Positions 15,306-24,769 are shown, numbered from the stretch's first letter. The stretch is 64,000 bases of DNA from Umezawaea sp049997955 (GCA_049997955.1 JAEBDY010000001.1:434001-498000), one strand, 5' to 3'. Made by a program: numbers and translations. The notes: generated by a model not told the origin, from the sequence alone.

Positions 15306-17168
15306 GTGTGCGGAATCGTGGGATACGTGGGTCACCGGTCGGCGCTGGACGTCGTGCTCGACGGACTGAGGCGAATGGAGTACCGGGGGTACGACTCGGC
15401 GGGCGTCGCCGTCCTGGACGGCGAGGGCGGTCTGACCGTCGAGCGCAAGGCGGGCAGGCTGGCCAACCTGGAGGCCCGGCTCGACGAGGTCGGGCGGGAG
15501 GCGTTCACCGGCACGGCGGGCATGGGCCACACCCGGTGGGCGACGCACGGCGCGCCCGTCGACCGGAACTCGCACCCGCACCGGGACGCGACCGGTCGGG
15601 TCGCGGTCGTCCACAACGGCATCATCGAGAACTTCATCGCGCTGCGGACCGAGCTGGAGTCGTTCGGCATCGAGATGGCCAGCGACACCGACTCCGAGAC
15701 CGCCGCGCACCTCGTCGCGCGCGCCTACGCCGACGGCGAGACCGCGGGTGACCTGACCGAGAGCGTCCGCGCCGTGGTCCGCCGCCTGGAGGGCGCGTTC
15801 ACGCTGGTCGTGACGCACGCCGACGTGCCGGACCAGGTCGTCGCGGCCCGCCGCTCCTCGCCGCTCGTGGTCGGCGTCGGCGACGGCGAGCACTTCGTCG
15901 CGTCCGACGTGTCGGCGTTCATCGAGCACACCCGCCAGGCCGTGGAACTGGGCCAGGACCAGGTCGTCGTGATCACCGCCGACGGCTACGAGGTCACCGA
16001 CTTCCACGGCGAGCCCGCCACCGCGAAGCCGTTCACCGTGGACTGGGACCTGTCGGCCGCCGAGAAGGGCGGCCACGACTACTTCATGCTCAAGGAGATC
16101 GAGGAGCAGCCGGAAGCCCTCGCGAACACCCTGCGCGGGCACTTCGACGGCGGCCGGATCGTCCTCGACGAGCAGCGCCTGTCCGACCAGGACCTGCGCG
16201 ACGTCGACAAGGTGATCGTCGTGGCCTGCGGCTCGGCGTACCACTCCGGACTGATCGCGAAGTACGCCATCGAGCACTGGACCCGTCTCCCCGTGGAGGT
16301 CGAGCTGGCCAGCGAGTTCCGCTACCGCGACCCGGTGCTCGACCGCGACACGCTCGTCGTCGCCGTCTCGCAGTCCGGTGAGACGGCGGACACCCTGGAG
16401 GCCGTGCGGCACGCCCGTGAGCAGAAGGCCCGCGTGCTGGCCGTCTGCAACACCAACGGCGCGCAGATCCCGCGCGAGTCCGACGCCGTGCTCTACACCC
16501 ACGCGGGCCCGGAGATCGGCGTCGCGTCCACCAAGGCGTTCCTCGCCCAGATCGCGGCGAACTACCTGGTCGGCTTGGCCCTGGCGCAGGCGCGCGGCAC
16601 CAAGTACCCGGACGAGGTCGCCCGCGAGTTCCGCGAGCTGGAGGCCATGCCCGCCGCCGTCGCGCGGGTCCTCGGCACGACCGAGCAGGTCCGCGCGCTC
16701 GGCCGTGAGCTGTCGGACTCCAAGGCCGTCCTGTTCCTCGGCCGCCACGTCGGCTACCCCGTGGCGCTCGAAGGCGCGCTGAAGCTGAAGGAGCTGGCGT
16801 ACATGCACGCCGAGGGCTTCGCCGCGGGTGAGCTGAAGCACGGTCCGATCGCGCTGATCGAGGAGGGCCTGCCGGTCGTCGTCGTCATGCCGTCGCCCAA
16901 GGGCCGCGCGGTGCTGCACTCGAAGATGGTGTCCAACATCAGCGAGATCCAGGCCCGCGGCGCCCGCACGATCGTGATCGCCGAGGAGGGCGACGAGACG
17001 GTCCGGCCGTTCGCCGACCACCTCATCGAGATCCCGGCCGTCCCGACGCTGCTCCAGCCGCTCATCTCGACGGTGCCGCTGCAGATCCTGGCCGCCGAGA
17101 TCGCCCGCAGCCGCGGCTACGACGTCGACAAGCCCCGCAACCTCGCCAAGTCCGTCACGGTCGAGTAG
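15306..17168 (+). CDS. glmS: Glutamine-fructose-6-phosphate aminotransferase (isomerizing) GlmS
   Basis: A 620-residue cytoplasmic enzyme making glucosamine-6-phosphate from fructose-6-phosphate and glutamine, first step of UDP-GlcNAc synthesis. The N-terminal CGIVGYVG provides the Ntn nucleophile Cys2. Two SIS sugar isomerase domains follow, with SQSGETADT and the C-terminal signature ending KSVTVE. Full length for the family. No ribosome-binding site and a -10 box just upstream suggest leaderless translation. It heads a co-directional run with nnr, alr, a hydrolase and tsaE. Confidence 0.97.
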   Translation: MCGIVGYVGHRSALDVVLDGLRRMEYRGYDSAGVAVLDGEGGLTVERKAGRLANLEARLDEVGREAFTGTAGMGHTRWATHGAPVDRNSHPHRDATGRVAVVHNGIIENFIALRTELESFGIEMASDTDSETAAHLVARAYADGETAGDLTESVRAVVRRLEGAFTLVVTHADVPDQVVAARRSSPLVVGVGDGEHFVASDVSAFIEHTRQAVELGQDQVVVITADGYEVTDFHGEPATAKPFTVDWDLSAAEKGGHDYFMLKEIEEQPEALANTLRGHFDGGRIVLDEQRLSDQDLRDVDKVIVVACGSAYHSGLIAKYAIEHWTRLPVEVELASEFRYRDPVLDRDTLVVAVSQSGETADTLEAVRHAREQKARVLAVCNTNGAQIPRESDAVLYTHAGPEIGVASTKAFLAQIAANYLVGLALAQARGTKYPDEVAREFRELEAMPAAVARVLGTTEQVRALGRELSDSKAVLFLGRHVGYPVALEGALKLKELAYMHAEGFAAGELKHGPIALIEEGLPVVVVMPSPKGRAVLHSKMVSNISEIQARGARTIVIAEEGDETVRPFADHLIEIPAVPTLLQPLISTVPLQILAAEIARSRGYDVDKPRNLAKSVTVE

Positions 17169-17187
17169 GCCGTCCTAGGCTTGATCC

Positions 17188-18591
17188 ATGCGCGGTTTCT
17201 GGAACACCGAACACGTCAAGGCGGCCGAGGGCAGGCTGCTGGCCAGGACCCCGGAGGGCGCGCTCATGCGGCGCGCCTCCTTCGGGGTGGCCACGGTCGC
17301 CCTGGAGCTGCTGGCGGGTCGCAAGCGGGTGGGCCTGCTGGTCGGGGCGGGCGGCAACGGCGGCGACGCGCTGTGGGCCGGGTACTTCCTCCGGCGTAGG
17401 GGCGTGGCCGTGAGCGCCGTCCTGCTCGACCCCGACCGGGCGCACCCGGCGGGCCTGGCCGCGTTCCGGAGGGCAGGCGGCCGGGTCGTGCCCGAGCTGC
17501 CCGAGGTCGACCTGGTCGTCGACGGCGTCGTCGGCATCTCCGCCCGCGGCCCGCTCCGGCCTGCCGCCGCCGAGCACGTGGCCAAGGTCACCGCGCCGAT
17601 CCTGGCCGTGGACCTGCCCAGCGGCGTCGACCCCGACACCGGCGTCACCGCGGGCCCGTTCGTCGAGGCGCACACCACCGTCACGTTCGGCTGCCACAAG
17701 CCCGTGCACGCGCTGGCCGACTGCGGCGACGTGCGGCTGGTCGACATCGGCCTCGGCCCCGAACTGCACGGCCCGGACCTCATGGAGCTGGAACGCGCCG
17801 ACGTGGCGCTGGCCTGGCCCGTGCCGGGGATCGGCGACGACAAGTACAGCCAGGGCGTCACGGGCATCGCGGCCGGTTCCTCCACGTACCCCGGCGCCGC
17901 CGTGCTCTCCACCGGGGCCTCGGTCCTGGCCACGTCCGGCATGGTCCGCTACGCGGGGCAGGCGGCCGACGCCGTCCGCGTCCGCTGGCCCGAGTCCATC
18001 TGCACCGGCTCCATCACCGACGCGGGCCGCGTCCAGGCCTGGTCCGTCGGGCCGGGCCTCGGCACCGGGCTGAGCGCCGAGGGCGTCCTCCGCTACGTGC
18101 TGGACGCGGGCGTCCCGGTCTGCGCGGACGCCGACGCGATCACCATGTTCGCCAACAACCCGGACCTGTGGGACGCCCGCGACCCGGACACCACCGTCGT
18201 CCTCACCCCGCACGACCGCGAGTACGCGCGGCTGATGGGGGAGGAGGTCGGCCGGGACCGCGTGGCCGCGGCGGTCCGGGCGGCCGAGCGCTTCAACGCC
18301 GTGCTGCTCCTCAAGGGCAACACCACGATCATCGCCGACCCCACCGGCGCCGTGGCCGTCAACCGCTCCCGCTCGGCCTGGCCCGCCACGGCGGGCTCCG
18401 GCGACGTCCTCTCCGGCATGATCGGCTCCCTGCTGGCGGCGGGCGTCCACCCGCTGCTGGCGGTGGCGAGCGCGGCCCACGTGCACGCGCTCGCGGGCGA
18501 GCTGGCCGCCAGGGGCGCGCCGATCCCGGCGTCGTCGCTGATGGCCGCCATCCCGGACGCGATTCGTTCCGTGCGGGCTGTGACACCATGA
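17188..18591 (+). CDS. nnr: Bifunctional NAD(P)H-hydrate epimerase/dehydratase
   Basis: A 467-residue metabolite-repair enzyme: the N-terminal YjeF_N domain (about 1-210, GxGxNGGD-like GAGGNGGDALWAG) epimerises damaged NAD(P)HX, and the C-terminal ribokinase-like domain (LTPHDREYARLMG, KGNTTII, TAGSGDVLSGMIG) dehydrates it. Both active-site regions look intact. Twenty nt separate it from glmS, and its stop overlaps alr by 4 nt (ATGA). Mycobacteria keep nnr in the same neighbourhood. Confidence 0.95.
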   Translation: MRGFWNTEHVKAAEGRLLARTPEGALMRRASFGVATVALELLAGRKRVGLLVGAGGNGGDALWAGYFLRRRGVAVSAVLLDPDRAHPAGLAAFRRAGGRVVPELPEVDLVVDGVVGISARGPLRPAAAEHVAKVTAPILAVDLPSGVDPDTGVTAGPFVEAHTTVTFGCHKPVHALADCGDVRLVDIGLGPELHGPDLMELERADVALAWPVPGIGDDKYSQGVTGIAAGSSTYPGAAVLSTGASVLATSGMVRYAGQAADAVRVRWPESICTGSITDAGRVQAWSVGPGLGTGLSAEGVLRYVLDAGVPVCADADAITMFANNPDLWDARDPDTTVVLTPHDREYARLMGEEVGRDRVAAAVRAAERFNAVLLLKGNTTIIADPTGAVAVNRSRSAWPATAGSGDVLSGMIGSLLAAGVHPLLAVASAAHVHALAGELAARGAPIPASSLMAAIPDAIRSVRAVTP

Positions 18592-19736
18592 TTGGCCTCA
18601 TGGCTGCCTCCACCCCCCGCGCCGAAGTCGTCATCGACCTCGCCGCCTTCCGCCACAACGTGGCCGTGCTGGCCGGTCTGGCCGACCGCACGGGCGCGGC
18701 GACCATGGTCGTGGTCAAGGCCGACGGCTACGGCCACGGCGCGGTGGACATGGCCCGCGCCGCCCTCACCGCGGGCGCCACGTGGCTCGGCGCCTGCTCC
18801 CTCGCCGAGGCGCTGGTCCTGCGCGCGGCGGGCATCACCGCGCCCGTGCTGTCCTGGCTGGACCTGCCCGGCGAGGACTTCGCCGCGGGCGTGGCGGCCG
18901 ACGTGGACATCTCCGTGGCGTCGCCGCGGATGCTCCGCGCCGTCGCCGAGGCGGCCCGCGCCGTCGGCAAGCGCGCCCGCGTCCACCTCAAGGTCGACAC
19001 CGGCCTCTCCCGCAACGGCTGCCAGCCCGCGGACTGGCCCGCGCTGGTGGCCGAGGCCGTCGACACGCCGGACGTCCGGGTCGTGGCCGTCTGGTCCCAC
19101 CTGGCGTGCGCCGACGAGATCGGCCACCCGTCGATCAGCCTCCAGGCGGAGCGGTTCGACACGGCCTACCGGCAGGCGCTGGCCGCCGGGGTGAAGCCGA
19201 TGCGCCACCTCGCGAACTCGGCGGCCCTGATCACCCGCCCCGACCTGCACTTCGACCTGGTCCGCCCCGGCATCGCGGCCTACGGACTCAACCCGGTCCA
19301 CGTGCCGGTGGACCTGCGGCCCGTGATGACGTTCCGCGCGGGCGTGGCGCTCACCAAGCGGATCCCGGCGGGGGAGTCGGTGTCGTACGGCCTGACCTGG
19401 ACCACTCCGAAGGACACCACCATCGCCCTGGTCCCGGTGGGCTACGCGGACGGCGTCCCCCGCAGCCTGTCCGGCCGGATGGAGGTCCTGCTGGCGGGCC
19501 GCCGCCTCCCGGTCGTCGGCCGCGTCTGCATGGACCAGGTCATGGTCGACTGCGGCGACCTGGACGTGCGGGAGGGCGACGAGGTCGTCCTCTTCGGACC
19601 CGGCGACCGCGGCGAGCCCACCGCCCGCGAATGGGCGGACAAGACCGGCACGATCGACTACGAGATCGTCACCGGCATGCACCGCCCCCGACTGCGCCGC
19701 ACCTACGTCGGCATCCCGGAACTGGTCGAGACGTGA
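18588..19736 (+). CDS. alr: Alanine racemase
   Basis: A 382-residue PLP enzyme that interconverts L- and D-alanine for peptidoglycan. The PLP lysine is in VVVKADGYGHG (K44) and the second catalytic base is the Tyr of VSYGLTW (about Y267). ATG 18588 overlaps the nnr stop; a second ATG at 18600 is an equally possible start. The final GTGA overlap couples it to the next hydrolase gene. Confidence 0.96.
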   Translation: MIGLMAASTPRAEVVIDLAAFRHNVAVLAGLADRTGAATMVVVKADGYGHGAVDMARAALTAGATWLGACSLAEALVLRAAGITAPVLSWLDLPGEDFAAGVAADVDISVASPRMLRAVAEAARAVGKRARVHLKVDTGLSRNGCQPADWPALVAEAVDTPDVRVVAVWSHLACADEIGHPSISLQAERFDTAYRQALAAGVKPMRHLANSAALITRPDLHFDLVRPGIAAYGLNPVHVPVDLRPVMTFRAGVALTKRIPAGESVSYGLTWTTPKDTTIALVPVGYADGVPRSLSGRMEVLLAGRRLPVVGRVCMDQVMVDCGDLDVREGDEVVLFGPGDRGEPTAREWADKTGTIDYEIVTGMHRPRLRRTYVGIPELVET

Positions 19737-20836
19737 ACCCGCTCTGGAAGGCCGTCGGCCTGGTCACCGGTGTCCTCGGCGCGGCGGCCACCGGCGCGGC
19801 CGTGGGCGCGGCGGCGCACCGCAAGAAGGTCTCGGAGGAGCGCAAGGCGGGCGACCCGCTCGCGGACGAGCCCCTCGGCGAGATCCCGGCGGACCGCGAG
19901 TCGACCGTGGCGGCGGACGACGGCGTCCCCCTCTCGGTGGAGGAGGACCTCCCCGCCGACGGCGGAGAGCCCGAACTCACGGTGATCCTGGTCCACGGCT
20001 TCGCGCTCGACCGCCGCTGCTGGCACTTCCAGCGCCGCGACCTGGCGAAGCTCACCGAGCCGCGGGTGCGCCAGGTCCTCTACGACCAGCGCAGCCACGG
20101 CCGCTCCGGTCGTTCCACGCCGGACGGCAGCACCATCGACCAGCTGGCCCACGACCTCGACGCGGTGATCCGCGCGGTGGTCCCGGACGGCCCGCTGGTC
20201 CTGGTGGGCCACTCCATGGGCGGCATGACGATCATGGCACTGGCCGAGCACCGGCCGGAGCTCTTCGCGGACCGCGTGCGCGGCGTGGCCCTGGTCGGCA
20301 CCGCGGCCGGCGCGGTGGGCGGCGCGGGCCTCTCCAAGTCGGTGCTGTCCCGCTACAACCCCGTCACCCTCGGCGTCGGCCGCCTGGCGGGCTTCCAGCC
20401 GGGCCTCGTCGAGTGGGCAAGACGCCGGGCGGACAAGGTCACCTGGGGCGGCATCAGGGTCATGGCGTTCGGCGACCACAAGGTCAGCCCGCTGCTGGTG
20501 GACCTGATGGAGAAGATGATCAACCAGACGACCGTCAAGGTCCTCACGGAGTTCCTGGAGACCCTGGGAACCCACAACCGCTACCGCGCCCTGGCAGGCC
20601 TGCGCCACTGCGAGGTCCTGGTCATCAGCGGGGACGCGGACCGGCTCACCCCCTTCTCCCACGCCGAACGCATGGCGGAGGAAATGCCGGACGGCGAACT
20701 GGTCCGCGCGCCCGGCGCGGGCCACATGGTCATGTTGGAACAACCGGAACTGGTCACCGGGCACCTGATCGGTTTGATTCGGCGGTCCGCCGCCGAGCAG
20801 GACGGAAGTCGACGGCAATGGTGGCGACGAGCGTGA
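19733..20836 (+). CDS. Alpha/beta hydrolase with N-terminal membrane segment
   Basis: A 367-residue protein whose N-terminal hydrophobic stretch (about 5-25) may anchor it or act as an uncleaved signal. The hydrolase fold follows: oxyanion-region HGFALD, nucleophile elbow GHSMGG, Asp in SGDADRLTP and His in GAGHMVM. GTG start overlaps alr stop by 4 nt and its own end overlaps tsaE. An alpha/beta hydrolase between alr and tsaE is a recurrent actinobacterial arrangement; substrate unknown. Confidence 0.88.
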   Translation: MNPLWKAVGLVTGVLGAAATGAAVGAAAHRKKVSEERKAGDPLADEPLGEIPADRESTVAADDGVPLSVEEDLPADGGEPELTVILVHGFALDRRCWHFQRRDLAKLTEPRVRQVLYDQRSHGRSGRSTPDGSTIDQLAHDLDAVIRAVVPDGPLVLVGHSMGGMTIMALAEHRPELFADRVRGVALVGTAAGAVGGAGLSKSVLSRYNPVTLGVGRLAGFQPGLVEWARRRADKVTWGGIRVMAFGDHKVSPLLVDLMEKMINQTTVKVLTEFLETLGTHNRYRALAGLRHCEVLVISGDADRLTPFSHAERMAEEMPDGELVRAPGAGHMVMLEQPELVTGHLIGLIRRSAAEQDGSRRQWWRRA

Positions 20837-21297
20837 ACAAGACCTTGGAACTCCCCTTCGTGGAGGACACCGAGGACTTCGGCAGGAGACTGGGCGGGCT
20901 GCTGCGGGGTGGTGACCTGCTCCTGCTGGCGGGTCCGCTGGGCGCGGGCAAGACGGCGCTGGTCCGGGGACTGGCCGTCGGCCTCGGCGTCACCGGGCGG
21001 GTCAGCTCGCCGACGTTCGTGATCGCACGGGTCCACGAGCCCGCCGAGGGCGGCCGGGGCATCGCGCTGGTCCACGTGGACGCCTACCGCCTCGGCGGCG
21101 ACCTCGAAGAGCTCGACGACCTCGACCTCGACACCGACCTGGTCGACTCCGTGGTGGCGGTCGAGTGGGGCGAGGGCGCGGCCGAACGCCTCTCCGAGGA
21201 CCACCTGCTGATCCGCCTGGAGCGCCGCGACGACGACGTGCGCCTGGCCCACCTGCACCCGCACGGCTCGTGGGTGGATCGGGAACTGCCGCAGTAG
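20818..21297 (+). CDS. tsaE: tRNA t6A biosynthesis ATPase TsaE
   Basis: A 159-residue P-loop protein (GPLGAGKTALVRG) with the family motif SSPTFVI and the later VEWGE. It works with TsaB and TsaD, both encoded 4-6 kb downstream, to attach threonylcarbamoyl to A37 of ANN-decoding tRNAs. ATG 20818 lies 9 nt after GGAAG and inside the previous gene; GTG 20833 is a possible shorter start. In M. tuberculosis tsaE sits directly beside tsaB; here a four-gene minus-strand operon separates them. Confidence 0.95.
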   Translation: MVATSVNKTLELPFVEDTEDFGRRLGGLLRGGDLLLLAGPLGAGKTALVRGLAVGLGVTGRVSSPTFVIARVHEPAEGGRGIALVHVDAYRLGGDLEELDDLDLDTDLVDSVVAVEWGEGAAERLSEDHLLIRLERRDDDVRLAHLHPHGSWVDRELPQ

Positions 21298-21369
21298 GCC
21301 GCTGGAGAACTCCACCCGGTCTCCCCACCAGGGCCTTCGTGGTCGACCGAGCCTCCGAACGCTGTTTTC

Positions 21370-22590
21370 CTAGGGCCCGGCGATCCCCCGGACCACGCCC
21401 AGCTCCACCAGGTCCTGCGGCCGCAGCCGCAGCTGGTCGGCCGTGGCCGCCACCTGCGACGGGTCGCGCTTCAGGATGGCGGCCGCCAGTTCCGGCGCGA
21501 TCACCGAGAAGTAGGCGTCGGGCGCGATCCAGGTCTGGTCGGGCGAGGCCAGCGCCAGCGCGCCGCCGGACCCGCCCTCGCCGATCACCAGCGTCGTGAC
21601 GGGCACCCGTGCCGCGGCCAGCGTGGCGAACAGCTCGGCGATGGCGGGCCCGACCCCGGCCCGCTCGGCCGCGGGGTCGTTGGCCGCTCCCGGGGTGTCC
21701 ACCAGCGTCAGGACCGGCAGCCCCAGGCGTTCCGCGAGCCGGACGACCCGGCTGGCGGTCCGGAACCCGGCGGGCGTGTTCGCCGTGCCGGTCTGCGCCG
21801 CGTAGACCACGGACCGCCCCTCGTGCAGCCCGATCCCGCACAGCATCCCCGGATCGACCCCGCCCGCCCGGTCCCCGCTGAACGGCACCCGCGCCGAGAA
21901 GTAGTCGTCCAGGTAGGCCCGCGCCCGAGGCCGCTCGGCGGCCCGTGCCCGCTCCACGGCCGCCCACCCGTCGGCGGGCAGGTCCGTCGCGCCCAGCGCC
22001 CGCGGCACGGACGCGGGCCGCAGGTCGCCGCCCATCAGCAGCGGCAGCAGGGCGGCCAGCACGCCGCCGAGTTCCGCGGGCTCCACGACGAGGTCCACGG
22101 CCCCCGCCGCGAACTGCCCCTCGCTGGTGTAGGCGGGGTCGTCGCCCGGCCGCACCCGTGAGCCCGCGAACCCGACCTGCGCTCCCGGAACGGCCAGCAC
22201 CACGTCCGCCCCGGCGCCCAGCGACGCCCAGATGCCGCCGGTGGTCGGGTCGCACAGCACGGACACGTGCGGCAGCCCCGCCTCCGCGTGCCGCACGCAC
22301 AACCCGGAGATCCGCTGCAACTGGCGCAGCGAAGCCATTCCCTCCTGCATCCGGCTGCCCCCGGTGGCGATCACCGACACCACCGGCAACCCCTCGGCGC
22401 CCGCTTCGGTGAACGCCTCCTCGATCAGGTCACCGGTGGCGGTCCCCACCGACCCGCCGAGGAAGCGGAAGTCGAACGAGAGGGCGACGGCGTCGCCCCG
22501 CCGTTCCCACGACACCGACTCCTCGCCACCGGTCCGCGTTCGGGCCCTCCCCAGCTGGGCCCCGTAACCGGCCCACCCCAGGGGGTTCAC
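21370..22590 (-). CDS. Fused beta-alpha carboxyltransferase (AccD-AccA-like)
   Basis: A 406-residue crotonase-fold protein. The N-terminal half has the beta-type motif GGSRMQEG and acyl-CoA pocket region; the C-terminal half has alpha-type motifs TPGAAND, GEGGSGGALALAS and SVIAPELAAAIL. The zinc-ribbon that starts canonical AccD is missing. GTG overlaps the matB stop by 4 nt. No biotin carboxylase or biotin carrier gene is nearby, so it may be a carboxyltransferase recruiting carriers encoded elsewhere, or a biotin-independent malonyl decarboxylase-type enzyme. Role with MatB in malonyl-CoA metabolism is inferred. Confidence 0.85.
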   Translation of the reverse strand: MNPLGWAGYGAQLGRARTRTGGEESVSWERRGDAVALSFDFRFLGGSVGTATGDLIEEAFTEAGAEGLPVVSVIATGGSRMQEGMASLRQLQRISGLCVRHAEAGLPHVSVLCDPTTGGIWASLGAGADVVLAVPGAQVGFAGSRVRPGDDPAYTSEGQFAAGAVDLVVEPAELGGVLAALLPLLMGGDLRPASVPRALGATDLPADGWAAVERARAAERPRARAYLDDYFSARVPFSGDRAGGVDPGMLCGIGLHEGRSVVYAAQTGTANTPAGFRTASRVVRLAERLGLPVLTLVDTPGAANDPAAERAGVGPAIAELFATLAAARVPVTTLVIGEGGSGGALALASPDQTWIAPDAYFSVIAPELAAAILKRDPSQVAATADQLRLRPQDLVELGVVRGIAGP

Positions 22591-23957
22591 GCGCCGAGGG
22601 AACGCTTGAGGACCTTGCCCATGTCGTTGCGCGGCAGCGCTTCCAGGAACCGCACCACCCTCGGCCTCTTGTGCGGGGACAACAACCGGGCCACGTGGTC
22701 GCTCAACTCGGCCTCGCCGGGGAACTCCCCGGCGGCGGGCACGACCCAGGCCACGACCCGCTCGCCGAGGTCCTCGTCCGGCTCGCCCGTGACGGCCGCC
22801 TCGGCGACGCCCGGATGTTCCAGCAGCGCGTTCTCGATCTCCCCGGCGCCGATCCTGTACCCACCGCTCTTGATCAGGTCGGTGGCCCGCCGCCCCACGA
22901 TCCGCACGTACCCGTCGGGGTCCAGCACGGCCATGTCGCCCGTCCGGAACCACCCGTCCACGAACGCGGCGGCCGTGGCGTCCGGCCGGTTGAGGTACTC
23001 CAGGAACAGGTTCGGCCCGCGCACCTCGATCTCGCCGATCCCGGCGTTCCCGTGGCCGTCGGCGGTGTCGTCGTCGTGGGACAGGCGGACGTCGACGCCG
23101 TCCAACGGCAACCCGACCGTCCCCGGCCGCCGATCGCCGGACGCGCGGACGCTGGTGTTCATCAGCGTCTCGCTCATCCCGTAGCGCTCGACGACCTCCT
23201 GCCCGGTGGCCGCCGTGATCCGCGCGTGCACCGCCGCGGGCAGCGCGGCGGAACCGGACACCAGCAGTCGCGCCGCGGAGAACCCGGCCGCCAACGAGGG
23301 GTCGGCCTCCACCTCGGCGGCGATCCGCGAGTACATCGTCGGCACGCCGAACATCACGCCACCACGGCTCAACGCCTCCGAGGCGGCGGCGACGGAGAAC
23401 TTCCCGAGGTGCTTGACGGTCCCGCCGCGCCGCAGCGGCCCGAGCACGCCGACCCCCAGGCCGTGCACGTGGAACAGCGGCAGCGCGTGCACCACGACGT
23501 CCGCGGCCGTCCACTCCCAGGCGGTGGCCAGCGCGTCCAGGTTGCTGCTCAGGGCCCGGTGGGGGAGCACGACACCCTTCGGCGGACCGGTGGTCCCCGA
23601 CGTGTAGATGATCAGCGCGGGCGTCCCGGGGTCGAGCGGGCGCACCTCGACCGGCGGCCCGGACGGCAGCGTCCCGTCCAGCACCAGGTCCGGCGAGCTG
23701 TCGGACATGATGTGCGCCAGCTCGCGTTCGCCGATCTTCGGGTTGATCGGCACCACGGGCACCCCGGCGAGCAGCGCGCCGACGACCGCCACGACCGTCT
23801 CGACCGTGGGGTGCGCCCACACGGCCACCCGCGACACCCTCGCCAGCCCGCCTGCGACCGCCCGCGCCTCGTCCGCCAGTTCCCGGTAGGTCAGCGACCT
23901 CTCCGGGAAGGCGAGCGCGATCTCATCGGACGGCGAGGCGAGCGCGGGGATCAACAT
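22587..23957 (-). CDS. matB: Malonyl-/methylmalonyl-CoA synthetase (MatB-like)
   Basis: A 456-residue ANL-superfamily acyl-CoA synthetase that activates malonate or methylmalonate with ATP and CoA. It shows the P-loop YTSGTTGPPKGV, ERYGMSETLMNTSVR, the hinge GYRIGAGEIENALLEHP and the catalytic lysine in NDMGKVLKRS. Similarity to the streptomycete MatB pattern runs over the whole length (recalled, not computed). It lies 36 nt after the thioredoxin gene and is coupled to the fused carboxyltransferase. Likely source of extender units or a malonate-salvage enzyme. Confidence 0.88.
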   Translation of the reverse strand: MLIPALASPSDEIALAFPERSLTYRELADEARAVAGGLARVSRVAVWAHPTVETVVAVVGALLAGVPVVPINPKIGERELAHIMSDSSPDLVLDGTLPSGPPVEVRPLDPGTPALIIYTSGTTGPPKGVVLPHRALSSNLDALATAWEWTAADVVVHALPLFHVHGLGVGVLGPLRRGGTVKHLGKFSVAAASEALSRGGVMFGVPTMYSRIAAEVEADPSLAAGFSAARLLVSGSAALPAAVHARITAATGQEVVERYGMSETLMNTSVRASGDRRPGTVGLPLDGVDVRLSHDDDTADGHGNAGIGEIEVRGPNLFLEYLNRPDATAAAFVDGWFRTGDMAVLDPDGYVRIVGRRATDLIKSGGYRIGAGEIENALLEHPGVAEAAVTGEPDEDLGERVVAWVVPAAGEFPGEAELSDHVARLLSPHKRPRVVRFLEALPRNDMGKVLKRSLGA

Positions 23958-23993
23958 CTGCCAAACGATGCCGGCCCCCGAGCCCGCCGTGCA

Positions 23994-24317
23994 TCACAAG
24001 TGTGGTTCTAGCCACGCCATGAGGTGCGACTTCGGCTTCGCGCCCACCGCCTGCGCCACCAGTTCACCGTCCTTGTACAGGTGCAACGTCGGCGCGGCCA
24101 TCACCGACAGGTCCCGCGCGGTGCGCGGGTTGGCGTCGATGTCGAGCTTGGCCACCGCCAGCGCGCCGCGCTGCTCCTCGGCGATCTGCTCCAGCACCGG
24201 CTCGATCATCCGGCACGGCCCGCACCACACGGCGCTGAACTCGACCAGCACCGTCCCGGTGCCCACCGCGTCGGCGAACGTCTCATCGGTCAACGTCCGC
24301 AAAGTCGTCGTCTTCAA
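23994..24317 (-). CDS. Thioredoxin
   Basis: A 107-residue thioredoxin with the redox motif WCGPC and cis-Pro region MAAPTLHLY. TTG 24317 is preferred because GGGAG lies 5 nt upstream and it gives the standard family length; GTG codons at 24323 and 24332 are alternatives with poorly spaced sites. Its 5' end overlaps the 3' end of merR by about 35 nt in another frame, so the two are translationally coupled. It probably serves disulfide reduction in the merR-controlled response. Confidence 0.9.
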   Translation of the reverse strand: MKTTTLRTLTDETFADAVGTGTVLVEFSAVWCGPCRMIEPVLEQIAEEQRGALAVAKLDIDANPRTARDLSVMAAPTLHLYKDGELVAQAVGAKPKSHLMAWLEPHL

Positions 24318-24708
24318 GGCCACTCCCACCACTCGTCGCGCACACCGGACTGGAGAAGGGGATCTCGGCCAGCGCCAACTGGTCCCGCAGCCGGTCGCGC
24401 ACCGCGGTCATCCGGTCGATCAGGTCGTCGACCTCGGCGAGCTTCCGCCGGTAGACCGCGACCGACGCCGGGCACGAGTCGCCCGTCGGGTGACCGGTCC
24501 GCAGGCACTCCACGAACGGCCTGGTCTCCTCCAGCGCGAAGCCGATGCCGGTCAGCGACCGGATCTCGGTGAGCAGCCGCAGGTCGGACTGGTCGTACTC
24601 GCGGTGCCCGTTCGCCCCGCGCCGAGCGGGCAGCAGGCCCTGCGCCTCGTAGTAGCGCAGTGCCCTGGTCGTCGTCCCGGCCAGCTCGGCCAGTTCCCCG
24701 ATGCGCAT
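24283..24708 (-). CDS. MerR-family regulator coupled to thioredoxin
   Basis: A 141-residue regulator with the MerR winged-helix start (MRIGELAELAGTTTRALRYYEAQGLL) and a coiled-coil dimerisation helix. Cysteines in VECLRTGH, DSCPAS and PVCATS could sense thiol stress or a metal; their spacing does not match MerR, CueR or SoxR exactly. First gene of an operon with trx, matB and the carboxyltransferase. GGAGGAGGT precedes the ATG. A dyad 30-50 bp upstream is its likely operator. Confidence 0.9.
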   Translation of the reverse strand: MRIGELAELAGTTTRALRYYEAQGLLPARRGANGHREYDQSDLRLLTEIRSLTGIGFALEETRPFVECLRTGHPTGDSCPASVAVYRRKLAEVDDLIDRMTAVRDRLRDQLALAEIPFSSPVCATSGGSGLEDDDFADVDR

Positions 24709-24736
24709 CCCGACCTCCTCCGCAGGCGATGCTCCA

Positions 24737-24769
24737 CCTTGACGCCGACGTCAAGGCAAGTGCGATTCT
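24737..24769. promoter_or_regulatory. Candidate MerR-type operator/promoter between merR and tsaB
   Basis: A 20-bp perfect dyad (CCTTGACG 24737-24744, CGTCAAGG 24749-24756). On the plus strand TTGACG (24739-24744) is followed after 19 nt by GATTCT (24764-24769), the overlong spacer typical of MerR-activated promoters. It points at tsaB. On the minus strand the same dyad has no clear -10. Confidence 0.6.
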
